Shown: positions 1 to 8,641 of the stretch, in pieces
How positions within the stretch are numbered: position 1 is the first letter of the stretch
How the letters are laid out: each line of letters begins with the position of its first letter
Assembly (NCBI RefSeq): GCF_019668465.1
Contig: NZ_AP024828.1
Coordinates: 2,976,001 to 3,040,000, forward strand
Source of the DNA: Mycobacterium senriense
Lineage (GTDB): Bacteria; Actinomycetota; Actinomycetes; Mycobacteriales; Mycobacteriaceae
Direction: 5' to 3'
DNA length: 64,000 nt
Program-made: the position numbers and the translations under genes
The notes under the pieces: generated by a model
Database searches by the model: none
What the model was told of the DNA's origin: nothing
Seen by the model: only the letters and a program-made list of their open reading frames with translations

Positions 1-591
1 GCGGGTCACCTCGAAGCCCGGCGTGCCCTTCTCGACCGCGAGCAGTGAAACGCCGCCCGCGCCGGCGCCTCCGGTGCGCACCGCGGTGACCACGTAGTCG
101 GCGCGGACCCCGGAGGTGATGTAGGTCTTGGCACCGTTGACGACGTAGTGGTCAGCGTCGCGCACAGCTGCGGTCCGCAGATGCCCGACGTCGGAACCGC
201 CGCCGGGCTCGGTGATGGCCAGCGAACCGATCATCTCGCCGGCCAGCGTCGGGCGGACGAACTCATCGATCAGCCGCTGGTCGCCGGAGGCGATCATGTG
301 CGGAACCGCGATGCCGCAGGTGAACAGCGACGCGAAGACACCGCCCGGCGCTCCGGCCTGATGCATCTCCTCGCAGATGATCACCGCGTCGGCGCCGTCA
401 CCGCCACCACCGCCGACCGACTCGGGGAAGCCAGCACCCAGCAGCCCGGCGGCCCCGGCGCTGCGGTGCAATTCGCGCGGCAGGTCGCCGGTGCGCTCCC
501 ACTCGTCGACGTGGGGCAAGATCTCGCGTTCTGCGAACGAGCGCACCGTCTTTCGCAGCTGTTCGCGCTCGGGCGTGGTCCAGATGGTCAC
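1..591 (-). CDS. fadE13: Acyl-CoA dehydrogenase, N-terminal part (cut by window edge)
   Basis: The reverse-strand reading begins at a GTG (591) and runs off the window at base 1, giving about 197 residues. It starts MTIWTTPEREQLRKTV, has the N-terminal acyl-CoA dehydrogenase helical domain, and then the middle-domain signature SLAITEPGGGSDVG followed by NGAKTYITSG. These features are typical of FAD-dependent acyl-CoA dehydrogenases, which catalyse the first oxidation of beta-oxidation or branched-chain acyl catabolism. The start overlaps the stop of the upstream AtuA-like gene (GTGA), so the two are translationally coupled. The position next to an AtuA-like gene matches fadE13 beside Rv0976c in M. 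tuberculosis. The symbol is assigned by synteny and the substrate cannot be read from the sequence. Confidence 0.88.
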   Translation of the reverse strand, partial: MTIWTTPEREQLRKTVRSFAEREILPHVDEWERTGDLPRELHRSAGAAGLLGAGFPESVGGGGGDGADAVIICEEMHQAGAPGGVFASLFTCGIAVPHMIASGDQRLIDEFVRPTLAGEMIGSLAITEPGGGSDVGHLRTAAVRDADHYVVNGAKTYITSGVRADYVVTAVRTGGAGAGGVSLLAVEKGTPGFEVTR

Positions 592-2327
592 AGCAAATTC
601 TCCGGGATGTCGAGGTATCGGCCACGGAGCCATTCGCCCAGCCCCTTGGCCTGGGGATCGAATCGAGCCTGGTAGGCGACGCCCTGGCCGAGGATGCCGT
701 CGATGACGAAGTTGACCGCCCGCAGATTCGGCAGCAGGTGTCGGGTGACGTCGAAATCCGCCGCCTCGGGCAGCAGCTCCTTGAGCAGCTCGACGGTCAA
801 AGTGTTGGCCAGCCATCGCCATTGCTCGTCGGTGGGCACCCAGACCCCGACGTTGGCCGAGCCGCCCTTGTCGCCGCTGCGCGCCCCGGCGATGCGGCCC
901 AACGGCGCCCGCCGGGTCGGCCCGTCGGCCAGCGGTTCCGGCAGCGGGGGCGTGGCGGCCGGGGTCAACTCCAAAGTCTCTGTGGCGCAGGGAATCTCAA
1001 CGCGGGATCCGTCGGCGTGTACCGCGACGTGCGGTACCTGATCGGCGGCGACATAACCGGGCGTGAACACGCCGTAGACCTGGCCGTCGGCCGGCGGAGC
1101 CGTCACGTGAAATCCCGGATAGCTGGCCAACGCCAATTCAACAGCGGCGGAAGAGAATTGGCGCCCGACATTGGCGGGGTCGGGGTCGCGCACCACACAG
1201 TGCAGCAGGGCGCTGGCGGCCTCTTCGGTGTCGGCGTCGGGGTGGTCGGTGCGGGCCAGCGACCACTGCAGTTCGGCGGGCTTGACGGTGAGCGCGGCGT
1301 CGAGTTGCCGGCGCACCAAGTCGGCCTTGGCCTCGATGTCCAGGCCGGTCAACACGAAGGTCATCGAGTTGCGGAACCCGCCGATGCTGTTCATCGACAC
1401 CTTGTAGGTGGGTGGCGGGGCTTCGCCGCGCACCCCGCTGATGCGCACCCGGTCGGGCCCGTCGGACGACAACTCGACGCTGTCCATCCGGGCGGTGACG
1501 TCGGGATTGGCGTAGCGGGCCCCGGTGATCTCGTAGAGCAGTTGGGCGGTGACGGTGTCGACGCTGACCAGGCCGCCGGTGCCCGGGTGTTTGGTGATCA
1601 CCGAGGATCCGTCGGCGCTGACCTCGGCCAGGGGGAAACCGGCGTGCAGGAGCCCGGAGGACTCCGGGATTTCCGTGAAGAACGAGTAGTTGCCGCCGGT
1701 GGCCTGGACGCCGCATTCGATGACGTGGCCGGCGACCACGGCGCCGGCGAGCCGGTCGTAGTCGGTGCGGTCCCACCCGAAGTGCGCGGCGGCCGCCCCG
1801 ACGATCACCGAGGCGTCTGTGACGCGGCCGGTCACGACGACGTCGGCGCCGTCGTCGAGGCAGTCGACGATTCCCCAGGCGCCCAGGTACGCGTTCGCGG
1901 TCAGCGGGCTGCCCAGGCCAAGATCGGCGGCACGCGACAGCAGGTCATCGCCCTCCACGTGAGCGATCCGGGCGTCGATGCCCAGCCGCTCGGCCAGCGC
2001 GCGTATCGCGTCGGCCAGGCCGGCCGGGTTGAGGCCACCTGCGTTGGCGACGATTCGGACCCCGCGGTCGCGGGCCTCGCCTAGGCAGTCCTCGAGTTGG
2101 GTCAAAAAGGTCTTCGCGTAGCCGCGCTCGGGGTGTTTCATCCGGTCGCGGCCCAGGATCAGCATGGTGAGTTCGGCCAGGTAGTCGCCGGTGAGGTAGT
2201 CGACCTCGCCGCCGGTGAGCATCTCGCGCATGGCCGACAGCCGGTCGCCGTAGAACCCCGAACAGTTCGCGATCCGGACGGCGCCGGAACTGCCCAAAGC
2301 GCCGGAAGCGCCGGAAGCAGAGGCCAT
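588..2327 (-). CDS. AtuA-family (DUF1446) acyl-CoA catabolism protein
   Basis: 579 residues from an ATG preceded by a good ribosome site (GGAGGA). After an Ala/Ser/Gly-rich lead, the AtuA domain begins at RIANCSGFYGDR and continues through YLTGDYLAELTM and NAGGLNP. A separate C-terminal AtuA-like domain begins around RIAGARSGDKGGSANVGVW. AtuA belongs to the acyclic terpene utilisation cluster of Pseudomonas. In mycobacteria the family sits with fadE, acc and ech genes and is assumed to act in acyl-CoA degradation, but its reaction is not settled. It is coupled to the following acyl-CoA dehydrogenase by a GTGA overlap. It corresponds to Rv0976c by gene order. Confidence 0.85.
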   Translation of the reverse strand: MASASGASGALGSSGAVRIANCSGFYGDRLSAMREMLTGGEVDYLTGDYLAELTMLILGRDRMKHPERGYAKTFLTQLEDCLGEARDRGVRIVANAGGLNPAGLADAIRALAERLGIDARIAHVEGDDLLSRAADLGLGSPLTANAYLGAWGIVDCLDDGADVVVTGRVTDASVIVGAAAAHFGWDRTDYDRLAGAVVAGHVIECGVQATGGNYSFFTEIPESSGLLHAGFPLAEVSADGSSVITKHPGTGGLVSVDTVTAQLLYEITGARYANPDVTARMDSVELSSDGPDRVRISGVRGEAPPPTYKVSMNSIGGFRNSMTFVLTGLDIEAKADLVRRQLDAALTVKPAELQWSLARTDHPDADTEEAASALLHCVVRDPDPANVGRQFSSAAVELALASYPGFHVTAPPADGQVYGVFTPGYVAADQVPHVAVHADGSRVEIPCATETLELTPAATPPLPEPLADGPTRRAPLGRIAGARSGDKGGSANVGVWVPTDEQWRWLANTLTVELLKELLPEAADFDVTRHLLPNLRAVNFVIDGILGQGVAYQARFDPQAKGLGEWLRGRYLDIPENLL

Positions 2328-2371
2328 GCCTGTCCTCCATTCGGGGATTCACCGGTTCGGACCAACCAACC

Positions 2372-2383
2372 AACCGGTAGGTT
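2372..2383. promoter_or_regulatory. Short inverted repeat upstream of the AtuA/fadE operon
   Basis: AACC-GGTA-GGTT forms an inverted repeat with 4-bp arms. It lies within a run of ACCA repeats about 45 bp upstream of the AtuA-like start. Its position suits a repressor site for the catabolic operon, but the arms are short and I cannot assign a regulator. Confidence 0.3.
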
Positions 2384-2598
2384 ATCGGGTACCGCCGGTG
2401 TCACGTCAAGGATCCCACTTCGGGACGGGGTGCCCTCGGCGCGCCCGCAGGCGCGGGGGATCGGCGCGTGGGCGTCCATTTTGGCCACAGGCGGACCAGC
2501 GACTATCCTGATGTGCGATCGTCGCCCGTTCGGCCCACCGGCCACGCCGCGCGACATGCCGAACCAGCAAGTCCCACATCGAGGAGTTAGGCCCGACC

Positions 2599-2772
2599 AT
2601 GGCCGTACCCAAGCGCAGAATGTCGCGCGCGAACACCCGTAGCCGGCGCGCGCAGTGGAAGGCCGAGAAAACCGAGCTTGTCGGTGTGACGGTCGCAGGT
2701 CAGCGGCACAAAGTGCCCCGGCGGCTGCTCAAGGCGGCCCGCCTCGGTCTGATCGACCTCGACCGCCGCTAG
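2599..2772 (+). CDS. rpmF: 50S ribosomal protein L32 (cysteine-free form)
   Basis: 57 residues beginning [20 protein letters not shown], which is the standard start of bacterial L32, and ending in LIDLDRR. The sequence is strongly basic. It contains no cysteine, so it is the C-minus form without a zinc ribbon, whereas many L32 proteins carry four zinc-binding cysteines. It stands alone between the divergent AtuA operon and mprA, as rpmF (Rv0979A) does in M. tuberculosis. The start codon is the only one that gives the conserved N-terminus. Confidence 0.95.
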
Positions 2773-2843
2773 CCCGATGGCGGCGGCCCGCTGCACCCGG
2801 CTTCGCCGCGCTTGCGACCCCCGCTAGCCCCTCCCGGCGCGCC

Positions 2844-2862
2844 TCTCAGGTCAGTCTCAGGC
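2844..2862 (+). promoter_or_regulatory. MprA-box-like direct repeat upstream of mprA
   Basis: TCTCAGGT and TCTCAGGC are separated by 3 bp, giving a 19-bp motif 22 bp before the mprA start. The known MprA box is a pair of loosely conserved 8-bp direct repeats of this form, and mprAB is autoregulated in M. tuberculosis. The same architecture occurs before pepD at 5124-5142. Confidence 0.7.
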
Positions 2863-2883
2863 GGTGGGACGAAACTAGGGGCC

Positions 2884-3573
2884 GTGCGAATACTGGTCGT
2901 CGACGATGATCGCGCCGTGCGCGAGTCGCTACGTAGGTCGTTGTCCTTCAACGGCTACTCCGTTGAGTTGGCCCATGACGGGGTCGAAGCCCTCGAACTG
3001 ATCGCGAACGAGCGGCCCGATGCCCTCGTCCTGGATGTGATGATGCCGCGCCTGGACGGCCTCGAGGTGTGCCGTCAGCTCCGCAGCACCGGCGACGACC
3101 TGCCCATCCTGGTGCTCACCGCGCGTGATTCGGTATCGGAGCGGGTCGCCGGCCTGGACGCCGGCGCCGACGACTATCTGCCGAAGCCGTTCGCCCTGGA
3201 AGAGCTGTTGGCCCGGATGCGCGCGCTGTTGCGCCGCACCAAGCCCGAGGACGAGGACGCCGATTCGGTGGCGATGACGTTCTCCGACCTGACGCTGGAC
3301 CCGGCCACCCGCGAGGTCACCCGCGGACAGCGCCGGATCAGCCTGACCCGCACCGAATTCGCGCTGCTGGAAATGCTGATCGCCAATCCGCGCCGGGTGC
3401 TCACCCGCAGCCGCATCCTCGAGGAGGTCTGGGGGTTCGACTTCCCCACCTCGGGCAACGCGCTGGAGGTCTACGTGGGCTACCTGCGGCGCAAAACCGA
3501 AGCCGACGGGGAGTCGCGGCTGATCCACACCGTGCGCGGCGTGGGTTACGTCCTTCGGGAGACGCCCCCGTGA
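2884..3573 (+). CDS. mprA: Response regulator MprA (OmpR family)
   Basis: 229 residues from a GTG that gives the conserved N-terminus [11 protein letters not shown]; an in-frame upstream ATG would add an unlikely leader. The receiver domain has the acidic pocket (DDD), the phosphoacceptor Asp in [12 protein letters not shown] (about residue 51) and the lysine in LPKPF. The C-terminal winged-helix domain ends in [15 protein letters not shown]. MprA with MprB controls the envelope and detergent stress response in mycobacteria, including sigE and pepD. The gene is followed by mprB after about 16 bp. An MprA-box-like repeat lies just upstream, consistent with autoregulation. Confidence 0.96.
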   Translation: MRILVVDDDRAVRESLRRSLSFNGYSVELAHDGVEALELIANERPDALVLDVMMPRLDGLEVCRQLRSTGDDLPILVLTARDSVSERVAGLDAGADDYLPKPFALEELLARMRALLRRTKPEDEDADSVAMTFSDLTLDPATREVTRGQRRISLTRTEFALLEMLIANPRRVLTRSRILEEVWGFDFPTSGNALEVYVGYLRRKTEADGESRLIHTVRGVGYVLRETPP

Positions 3574-3589
3574 CGATGCGGGTCCCTCG

Positions 3590-5158
3590 ATGATCCGGTT
3601 CCCCCGGCCTCAACGTCCACCGATGCGCCCACCGTTGCGCGCAACGCCCTCCCTGTCGTTGCGGTGGCGGGTGATGCTGCTGGCCATGTCGATGGTGGCC
3701 ATGGTCGTGGTGCTGATGGCCTTCGCCGTCTACGCCGTGATCTCGGCCGCGCTGTACAGCGACATCGACAACCAGCTGCAAAGCCGGGCACAGCTGCTGA
3801 TCGCCAGCGGTTCACTGGCCGCCGACCCCGGCAAAGCCATCGAGGGCACCGCCTATTCCGACGTCAACGCGATGCTGGTGAACCCGGGCCACGCGATCTA
3901 CACCGCCCAGCAGCCGGGTCAGACCCTGCCGGTCGGCTCGCCGGAAAAAGCGGTCATCCACGGTGACTTGTTCATGTCGCGGCGCACCGCCGGCGACCAG
4001 CGAATCCTCGCCGTGCACCTGCAGAACGGCACCTCGCTGCTGATCTCCAAGAGCCTCAAGCCCACTGAAGCGGTGATGAACCGGCTGCGCTGGGTACTGC
4101 TGATGGTCGGCGGTGTGGGTGTGGCGGTCGCCGCGGTGGCGGGTGGCATGGTCACCCGGGCCGGGTTGCGCCCGGTGGCACGGCTGACCGAAGCGGCCGA
4201 GCGGGTCGCGCGCACCGATGACCTGAGACCCATTCCCGTGTTCGGTAGCGACGAACTGGCAAGGCTCACCGAGTCGTTCAACCTGATGCTGCGCGCGCTC
4301 GCCGAGTCCCGGGAGCGGCAGGCACGGCTGGTCACCGACGCCGGGCATGAACTGCGCACCCCGCTGACGTCGCTGCGGACAAACGTCGAGCTGCTGATGG
4401 CCGCGATGGAGCCGGGGGCGCCGCGCCTGCCCGAGCAGGAGATGGTTGACCTGCGCACCGATGTCATCGCGCAGATCGAGGAATTGTCAACGCTGGTCGG
4501 CGATTTGGTGGACCTCACCCGGGATGACGCCGGCCAGGTGGTGCACGAACCCGTCGACATGTCCGAGGTCGTCGATCGCAGCCTGGAGCGAGTCAGGCGG
4601 CGGCGCAACGACATTCACTTCGACGTGGACGTGACGCCGTGGCAGATGTACGGCGACGCCGCCGGGTTGTCGCGCGCGGTCCTCAACCTGCTCGACAACG
4701 CCGCCAAGTGGAGCCCGCCCGGTGGGCACGTCGGTGTCACAATGCGCCAGCTCGACCCGTCGCACGCGGAGCTGGTGATCGCCGACCAAGGTCCCGGCAT
4801 CCCGCTCGAGGAGCGCCGCCTGGTGTTCGAGCGGTTTTACCGTTCGACGACGGCACGCGCCATGCCTGGCTCCGGACTCGGGCTCGCCATTGTCAAAAAG
4901 GTCGTGCTCAACCACGGGGGACTGCTGCGCGTCGAGGACACCGTTCCGGGCGGCCAGCCCCCGGGCACGTCCTTCTATGTGCTGCTGCCCGGCCGGCCGC
5001 TGCCCGCCTCGACGTACGCCACAGCCGCCGACGATGCGGAAACCGACCAGGTGGACGCCGCCACCGGCCCCACTCGAGCGGTGACCGACGACGAGGCGAA
5101 CTCTCGGGAATCGGCGAACGTTATCTCAGTGGACTCTCAGTCCGCGCGGGCAAGGTAG
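3590..5158 (+). CDS. mprB: Sensor histidine kinase MprB
   Basis: 522 residues, slightly longer than the 504-residue M. tuberculosis protein. A basic, proline-rich N-terminus leads into a transmembrane helix at about residues 26-50 and an extracytoplasmic sensor region. A second helix (WVLLMVGGVGVAVAAVAGG) and a HAMP domain follow. The phosphoacceptor His lies in TDAGHELRTPLTSLRTN (about residue 250), and the ATPase has the N, G1 (DQGPGIP) and G2 (GSGLGLAIVKK) boxes. It phosphorylates MprA in response to envelope stress. The last codons contain the second MprA-box-like repeat, which belongs to the pepD promoter. The exact start is uncertain because nearby ATG codons lie in frame. Confidence 0.95.
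   Translation: MIRFPRPQRPPMRPPLRATPSLSLRWRVMLLAMSMVAMVVVLMAFAVYAVISAALYSDIDNQLQSRAQLLIASGSLAADPGKAIEGTAYSDVNAMLVNPGHAIYTAQQPGQTLPVGSPEKAVIHGDLFMSRRTAGDQRILAVHLQNGTSLLISKSLKPTEAVMNRLRWVLLMVGGVGVAVAAVAGGMVTRAGLRPVARLTEAAERVARTDDLRPIPVFGSDELARLTESFNLMLRALAESRERQARLVTDAGHELRTPLTSLRTNVELLMAAMEPGAPRLPEQEMVDLRTDVIAQIEELSTLVGDLVDLTRDDAGQVVHEPVDMSEVVDRSLERVRRRRNDIHFDVDVTPWQMYGDAAGLSRAVLNLLDNAAKWSPPGGHVGVTMRQLDPSHAELVIADQGPGIPLEERRLVFERFYRSTTARAMPGSGLGLAIVKKVVLNHGGLLRVEDTVPGGQPPGTSFYVLLPGRPLPASTYATAADDAETDQVDAATGPTRAVTDDEANSRESANVISVDSQSARAR
5124..5142 (+). promoter_or_regulatory. MprA-box-like direct repeat upstream of pepD
   Basis: TCTCAGTG and TCTCAGTC are separated by GAC, the same 8-3-8 layout as the repeat before mprA. 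It lies within the last codons of mprB, about 90 bp before pepD. In M. tuberculosis MprA controls pepD, so this is the likely site of that control. Confidence 0.65.
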
Positions 5159-5230
5159 GTCTGCGGCTACTGTTGAACCCAGCCGTCGACTTGCCGAAAC
5201 ACTGAGATAGAGGAAGAGCGACTTAGCGAC

Positions 5231-6781
5231 ATGACGAATGACCCGAGGTATTCGCCGCCGCCGCAGCAGCCGGGATATCCCCCCGCGCCGAATCAGCCTG
5301 CGCACGTCCCGAGCCATGCGGCGTCCTCCGGCTACGCCCCGGGACAACAGCAGCCGTACAACCAGCAATATGACTGGCGCTATCGGTCGCAGCCGTCCCA
5401 GTCGCCGACGACGCAGTTCCGTTCGCCCTACGAGCCCTTCAGCAACGCCGGGCAGGGTCGGATCCCCGGGGGAACCGGCGCGGGCCCGATCCCGGGCGGT
5501 GCCGGCGCGGGTCACATGCCCGGCATGCTGCCTGGAATGCCTGTCCCGCCGGAGCCCCAAAAGCGTTCTCGCACAGGCCTATTGGTCGTCGGTGCGCTGG
5601 CCATCGCGGTGGTGTCGGCCGGTATCGGCGGTGCCGCGGCGACGGCCGTCGAGCTCGGCACGCACGCGACCGGGAACGGTGGCGGGCGGGTCATCGGGGC
5701 GGCGCCCAGCGTCCCGGCCGCGAACATGCCGCCCGGCAGCGTCGAGGGGGTCGCCTCCAAGGTGGTGCCCAGCGTCGTGATGCTCGAGACCGACATCGGG
5801 CGCCAGTCCGAAGAGGGGTCCGGCATCGTCTTGTCCACCGACGGGCTCATCCTGACGAACAACCACGTGATCGCCGCCGCGGCGGGACCGCCCAAGGGGC
5901 CCGGCGGCCCCCCGGGAGCTCCGCCCGCGGCTCCCGCGCCTCCGGGCCTCCCCGGTGGCCCCGGCGGCCCCGGCGGCCCCGGCGGCTCGGGCGGCGCCGG
6001 TGCCGGCGCGCCGACGGCGAAGACGACGGTGACCTTCTCTGACGGTCGCACCGCACCGTTCACGGTGGTCGGCGCGGACCCCACCAGCGATATCGCCGTG
6101 ATTCGGGTGCAGGGCATGTCCGGGCTCACGCCCATCTCGCTGGGCTCCTCGTCGGACCTTCGCGTCGGCCAGCCGGTCGTGGCGATCGGCTCGCCGCTGG
6201 GCCTGTCGGGCACGGTGACCACTGGCATCGTCAGCGCGCTGAACCGGCCGGTGTCCACAACCGGTGAGTCGGGCAACCAGAACACCGTGCTGGACGCGAT
6301 TCAGACCGACGCCGCGATCAACCCCGGTAACTCCGGTGGCGCGCTGGTCAACATGAACGGCCAGCTGGTGGGCGTCAACTCGGCCATCGCGACGCTGGGC
6401 GCCGACTCGCCGGATGCCCAGAGCGGTTCGATCGGCCTGGGCTTCGCGATTCCGGTCGATCAGGCCAAGCGCATCGCCGATGAGCTGATCGCCACCGGCA
6501 AGGCGTCCCACGCCTCGCTCGGCGTGCAGGTGACCAACGACAAGGGCACCCCCGGGGCCAAGGTTGTCGACGTCGTCTCGGGCGGTGCGGCGGCATCCGC
6601 CGGCGTCCCCAAGAACGTGGTCGTCACCAAGGTCGACGACCGGCCGATCAACAGCGCCGACGCGCTGGTCGCGGCGGTGCGGTCCAAGGCGCCCGGCGAC
6701 AAGATCTCGCTGACGTTCCAGGATCCCGCTGGTGGCGGCAGCCGGACGTTGCCGGTCACCCTCGGAAAGGCGGACCAGTAG
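5231..6781 (+). CDS. pepD: Membrane-anchored HtrA-like serine protease PepD
   Basis: 516 residues against 464 in M. tuberculosis. A cytoplasmic Pro/Gln/Gly-rich N-terminus precedes one transmembrane segment (about 117-140). A trypsin-like protease domain follows, with His in LTNNHVIAA, Asp in DPTSDIAVI and Ser in INPGNSGGALV, and a C-terminal PDZ domain begins at ASLGVQVTND. The extra length is largely a Pro/Gly-rich insertion directly after the catalytic His (nt about 5880-6010), with GGPGGPGGPGG-type repeats. PepD acts in envelope protein quality control and is linked to MprAB and SigE. It ends in a TAGTG overlap with the next gene. Confidence 0.95.
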   Translation: MTNDPRYSPPPQQPGYPPAPNQPAHVPSHAASSGYAPGQQQPYNQQYDWRYRSQPSQSPTTQFRSPYEPFSNAGQGRIPGGTGAGPIPGGAGAGHMPGMLPGMPVPPEPQKRSRTGLLVVGALAIAVVSAGIGGAAATAVELGTHATGNGGGRVIGAAPSVPAANMPPGSVEGVASKVVPSVVMLETDIGRQSEEGSGIVLSTDGLILTNNHVIAAAAGPPKGPGGPPGAPPAAPAPPGLPGGPGGPGGPGGSGGAGAGAPTAKTTVTFSDGRTAPFTVVGADPTSDIAVIRVQGMSGLTPISLGSSSDLRVGQPVVAIGSPLGLSGTVTTGIVSALNRPVSTTGESGNQNTVLDAIQTDAAINPGNSGGALVNMNGQLVGVNSAIATLGADSPDAQSGSIGLGFAIPVDQAKRIADELIATGKASHASLGVQVTNDKGTPGAKVVDVVSGGAAASAGVPKNVVVTKVDDRPINSADALVAAVRSKAPGDKISLTFQDPAGGGSRTLPVTLGKADQ

Positions 6782-7338
6782 TGAAGGTGGACGAACCCTC
6801 GGCGACGGGATTGTCTGAGCTCGGATATACGGTTGCTCCCATGGGAACGGGTGCGGAATTGGTAGTTGGCCGGGCTTTGGTTGTGGTGGTCGACGATCGC
6901 ACCGCTCACGGGGACGAGGACCACAGCGGGCCGCTGGTGACCGAGCTGCTGACCGAGGCGGGATTCGTCGTCGACGGTGTGGTCGCGGTCGCCGCTGACG
7001 AGATCGAGATCCGCAACGCGCTGAACACCGCGGTGATCGGCGGGGTGGACCTCGTCGTCTCCGTCGGTGGGACGGGCGTCACCCCGCGCGACGTCACCCC
7101 GGAGGCCACCCGCGAGATCCTGGATCGCGAAATCCTCGGCATCGCAGAGGCCATCCGCGGGTCGGGCCTGTCGGCGGGGATCATCGATGCCGGATTGTCA
7201 CGCGGCCTGGCCGGGGTGTCCGGCAGCACGCTGGTGGTCAACCTGGCCGGCTCCCGCTACGCCGTGCGCGACGGGATGGCAACGCTGAATCCGTTGGCGG
7301 CCCAGATCATCGGGCAGCTGTCGAGCCTGGAAATTTAG
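6781..7338 (+). CDS. moaB2: MoaB/Mog-family molybdenum cofactor protein
   Basis: 185 residues from a GTG overlapping the pepD stop by one base. The MoaB/MogA fold is clear: GRALVVVVDDRTAHGDEDHSGPLV, then the SVGGTGVTPRDVTPEA signature that binds molybdopterin, and a C-terminal NLAGSRYAVRDGMATLNPL segment. Family members adenylylate molybdopterin or act as accessory proteins. This gene is always found with mprAB-pepD in mycobacteria (Rv0984 position), so it may be co-transcribed with the stress operon. The N-terminal 25 residues look weakly conserved, and an internal ATG at 6841 is a possible alternative start. The symbol follows the mycobacterial naming of this paralogue. Confidence 0.85.
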   Translation: MKVDEPSATGLSELGYTVAPMGTGAELVVGRALVVVVDDRTAHGDEDHSGPLVTELLTEAGFVVDGVVAVAADEIEIRNALNTAVIGGVDLVVSVGGTGVTPRDVTPEATREILDREILGIAEAIRGSGLSAGIIDAGLSRGLAGVSGSTLVVNLAGSRYAVRDGMATLNPLAAQIIGQLSSLEI

Positions 7339-7340
7339 CG

Positions 7341-7375
7341 CCGAGGCCGGCTAAAGCCCAAGCCGACAACCTCGG
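7341..7375. terminator. Hairpin between convergent moaB2 and mscL
   Basis: CCGAGG pairs with CCTCGG, and an inner CGGCT pairs with AGCCG around an 8-nt loop. The hairpin sits in the 44-bp gap between convergent genes, so it could end both transcripts. No T-tract follows, as is common in mycobacteria. Confidence 0.5.
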
Positions 7376-7382
7376 TCGCGGC

Positions 7383-7841
7383 TTATTTCGTTTCGGCTTC
7401 CGCGCGCGGTCCGTAGTCGGGTGGGGGCTTGGTGGTCACACTCCCGTGCTTGCCCGGCGATTCGCCGTTGGTCTGCGCGAGCAGGTCGCGGATCTCCTTG
7501 AGCAGGACGACCTGCGCGTCGTCGGCCGGCTCCACCTCGTTGCGTTTGCGCAGAGTGGTGTACGGCAGCACGACCAGGAAATAGACCACCGCGGCGATGA
7601 TCACGAAGTTGATGGCAGCCGACAGGACGTCGTTCAGGTCGATGGTCTGACCGCCACCGATGCTGATCCGCAGGATGCCGATATCAGACTTCTGGTTGAC
7701 GCCGATCCGGTTGATCAACGGCTTGATGATGGAGTTGGTGAATGTCGTGACCAGCGCCGTGAACGCGGTACCGATGACCACCGCGGTGGACAGGTCGATG
7801 ATGTTGCCCCGCGAGAGAAACTCCTTGAACCCTTTGAGCAT
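7383..7841 (-). CDS. mscL: Large-conductance mechanosensitive channel MscL
   Basis: 152 residues with the MscL N-terminus [20 protein letters not shown], the pore-lining first helix ([22 protein letters not shown]) and a second helix ([18 protein letters not shown]). A charged cytoplasmic bundle follows ([11 protein letters not shown]). The homopentameric channel releases solutes under hypo-osmotic shock. The tail after the bundle is Pro/Gly-rich. The gene is transcribed towards moaB2 and lies downstream of the SAF-domain gene. In M. tuberculosis mscL (Rv0985c) is also next to this locus. Confidence 0.96.
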   Translation of the reverse strand: MLKGFKEFLSRGNIIDLSTAVVIGTAFTALVTTFTNSIIKPLINRIGVNQKSDIGILRISIGGGQTIDLNDVLSAAINFVIIAAVVYFLVVLPYTTLRKRNEVEPADDAQVVLLKEIRDLLAQTNGESPGKHGSVTTKPPPDYGPRAEAETK

Positions 7842-7908
7842 TGGGGATGGCCTTTCTGGGACTGGACAGAGTTTGCTGTCGACTCGCAGACCAACAACGG
7901 CCAGGCAC

Positions 7909-8577
7909 TCAGTGCAGGGTGAGCGTCACGGTCTGGCCCAGCGCCGACCCTGCCACCGTGTTCGCCACACGAGCCGGCAGCGCAACTAACACTACGCGGT
8001 CGCTGTCGGCGGCCTGAATCTTTTCTTTGGCCGATACCAGCACCACCACGGCGTCGGTGGCCAGCACCTTGGGGGCGGCGTGGGCGTTATCCGGCGCACT
8101 GGTGGCCGGCGCGGCCAGCACGTCGACCACGTCACCGATCCGGACGAGGTCGATCAGTGCGGCGTCGGCCAAATGCAGCGGCACGACGCGGGCACCCGGT
8201 CCGGCCGTCGATTCCGCCAGCCGGCTGCCCAGTAGCCGGACGTCGGTGAGCACCTCACCGCGTCGGGTCGGGCCGGCCAGCGTCGAACCCAGCACCGCGC
8301 CCAAGTCCGCCCGAGCTCCGTCGGGAACGGTTGCGGCCAAACGCTTTTCGAGCCGGACATCGGCGGAAGTCAACGCGGCACCGGGACGCAGGTCATGGTC
8401 GGCCACCACGACTTGCGCATAGTCACCGGCGGGGTCGGACCGCAGCGTCGCGATGCCGGCCAGCGCGACCAGCCCGCCCGCGGCGACGCGGCGCGCCAGC
8501 ACGGTGCGAGTCCAGTCCGGGCGCAACCACAGCGAGACTCGGCTCAATAGGCTTGGGTTCAGCGATGATTCGCCCAC
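7909..8577 (-). CDS. SAF-domain (CpaB/FlgA-like) membrane-anchored protein
   Basis: 222 residues. A basic N-terminus ([13 protein letters not shown]) is followed by one hydrophobic helix (about 31-43), then an SAF domain with [21 protein letters not shown] and a second half [25 protein letters not shown]. This is the arrangement of the RcpC/CpaB family, which acts in Flp pilus assembly, but no pilus genes are nearby. It corresponds to Rv0990c by position. The conserved neighbourhood with ruc and 5-formyl-THF cyclo-ligase gives no clear hint of its job. Function unknown. Confidence 0.75.
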   Translation of the reverse strand: MGESSLNPSLLSRVSLWLRPDWTRTVLARRVAAGGLVALAGIATLRSDPAGDYAQVVVADHDLRPGAALTSADVRLEKRLAATVPDGARADLGAVLGSTLAGPTRRGEVLTDVRLLGSRLAESTAGPGARVVPLHLADAALIDLVRIGDVVDVLAAPATSAPDNAHAAPKVLATDAVVVLVSAKEKIQAADSDRVVLVALPARVANTVAGSALGQTVTLTLH

Positions 8578-8641
8578 GCGGCAACGGTAGGCGTTACCCG
8601 GCGCGTGGGCTCACGCCCGGCGAGGCCGGTGTGGATAACCG

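Noticed and set aside
738..2084. A 448-codon open frame on the forward strand
   Set aside because: It lies antisense to the AtuA-like gene and reads as Gly/Val/Asp-rich shadow sequence without any family motif; long opposite-strand frames are usual in high-GC DNA.
5579..6511. A 310-codon reverse frame inside pepD, with repeats suggesting a PE_PGRS-like protein
   Set aside because: It is the antisense reading of the Gly/Pro insertion and PDZ region of PepD and has no PE domain.
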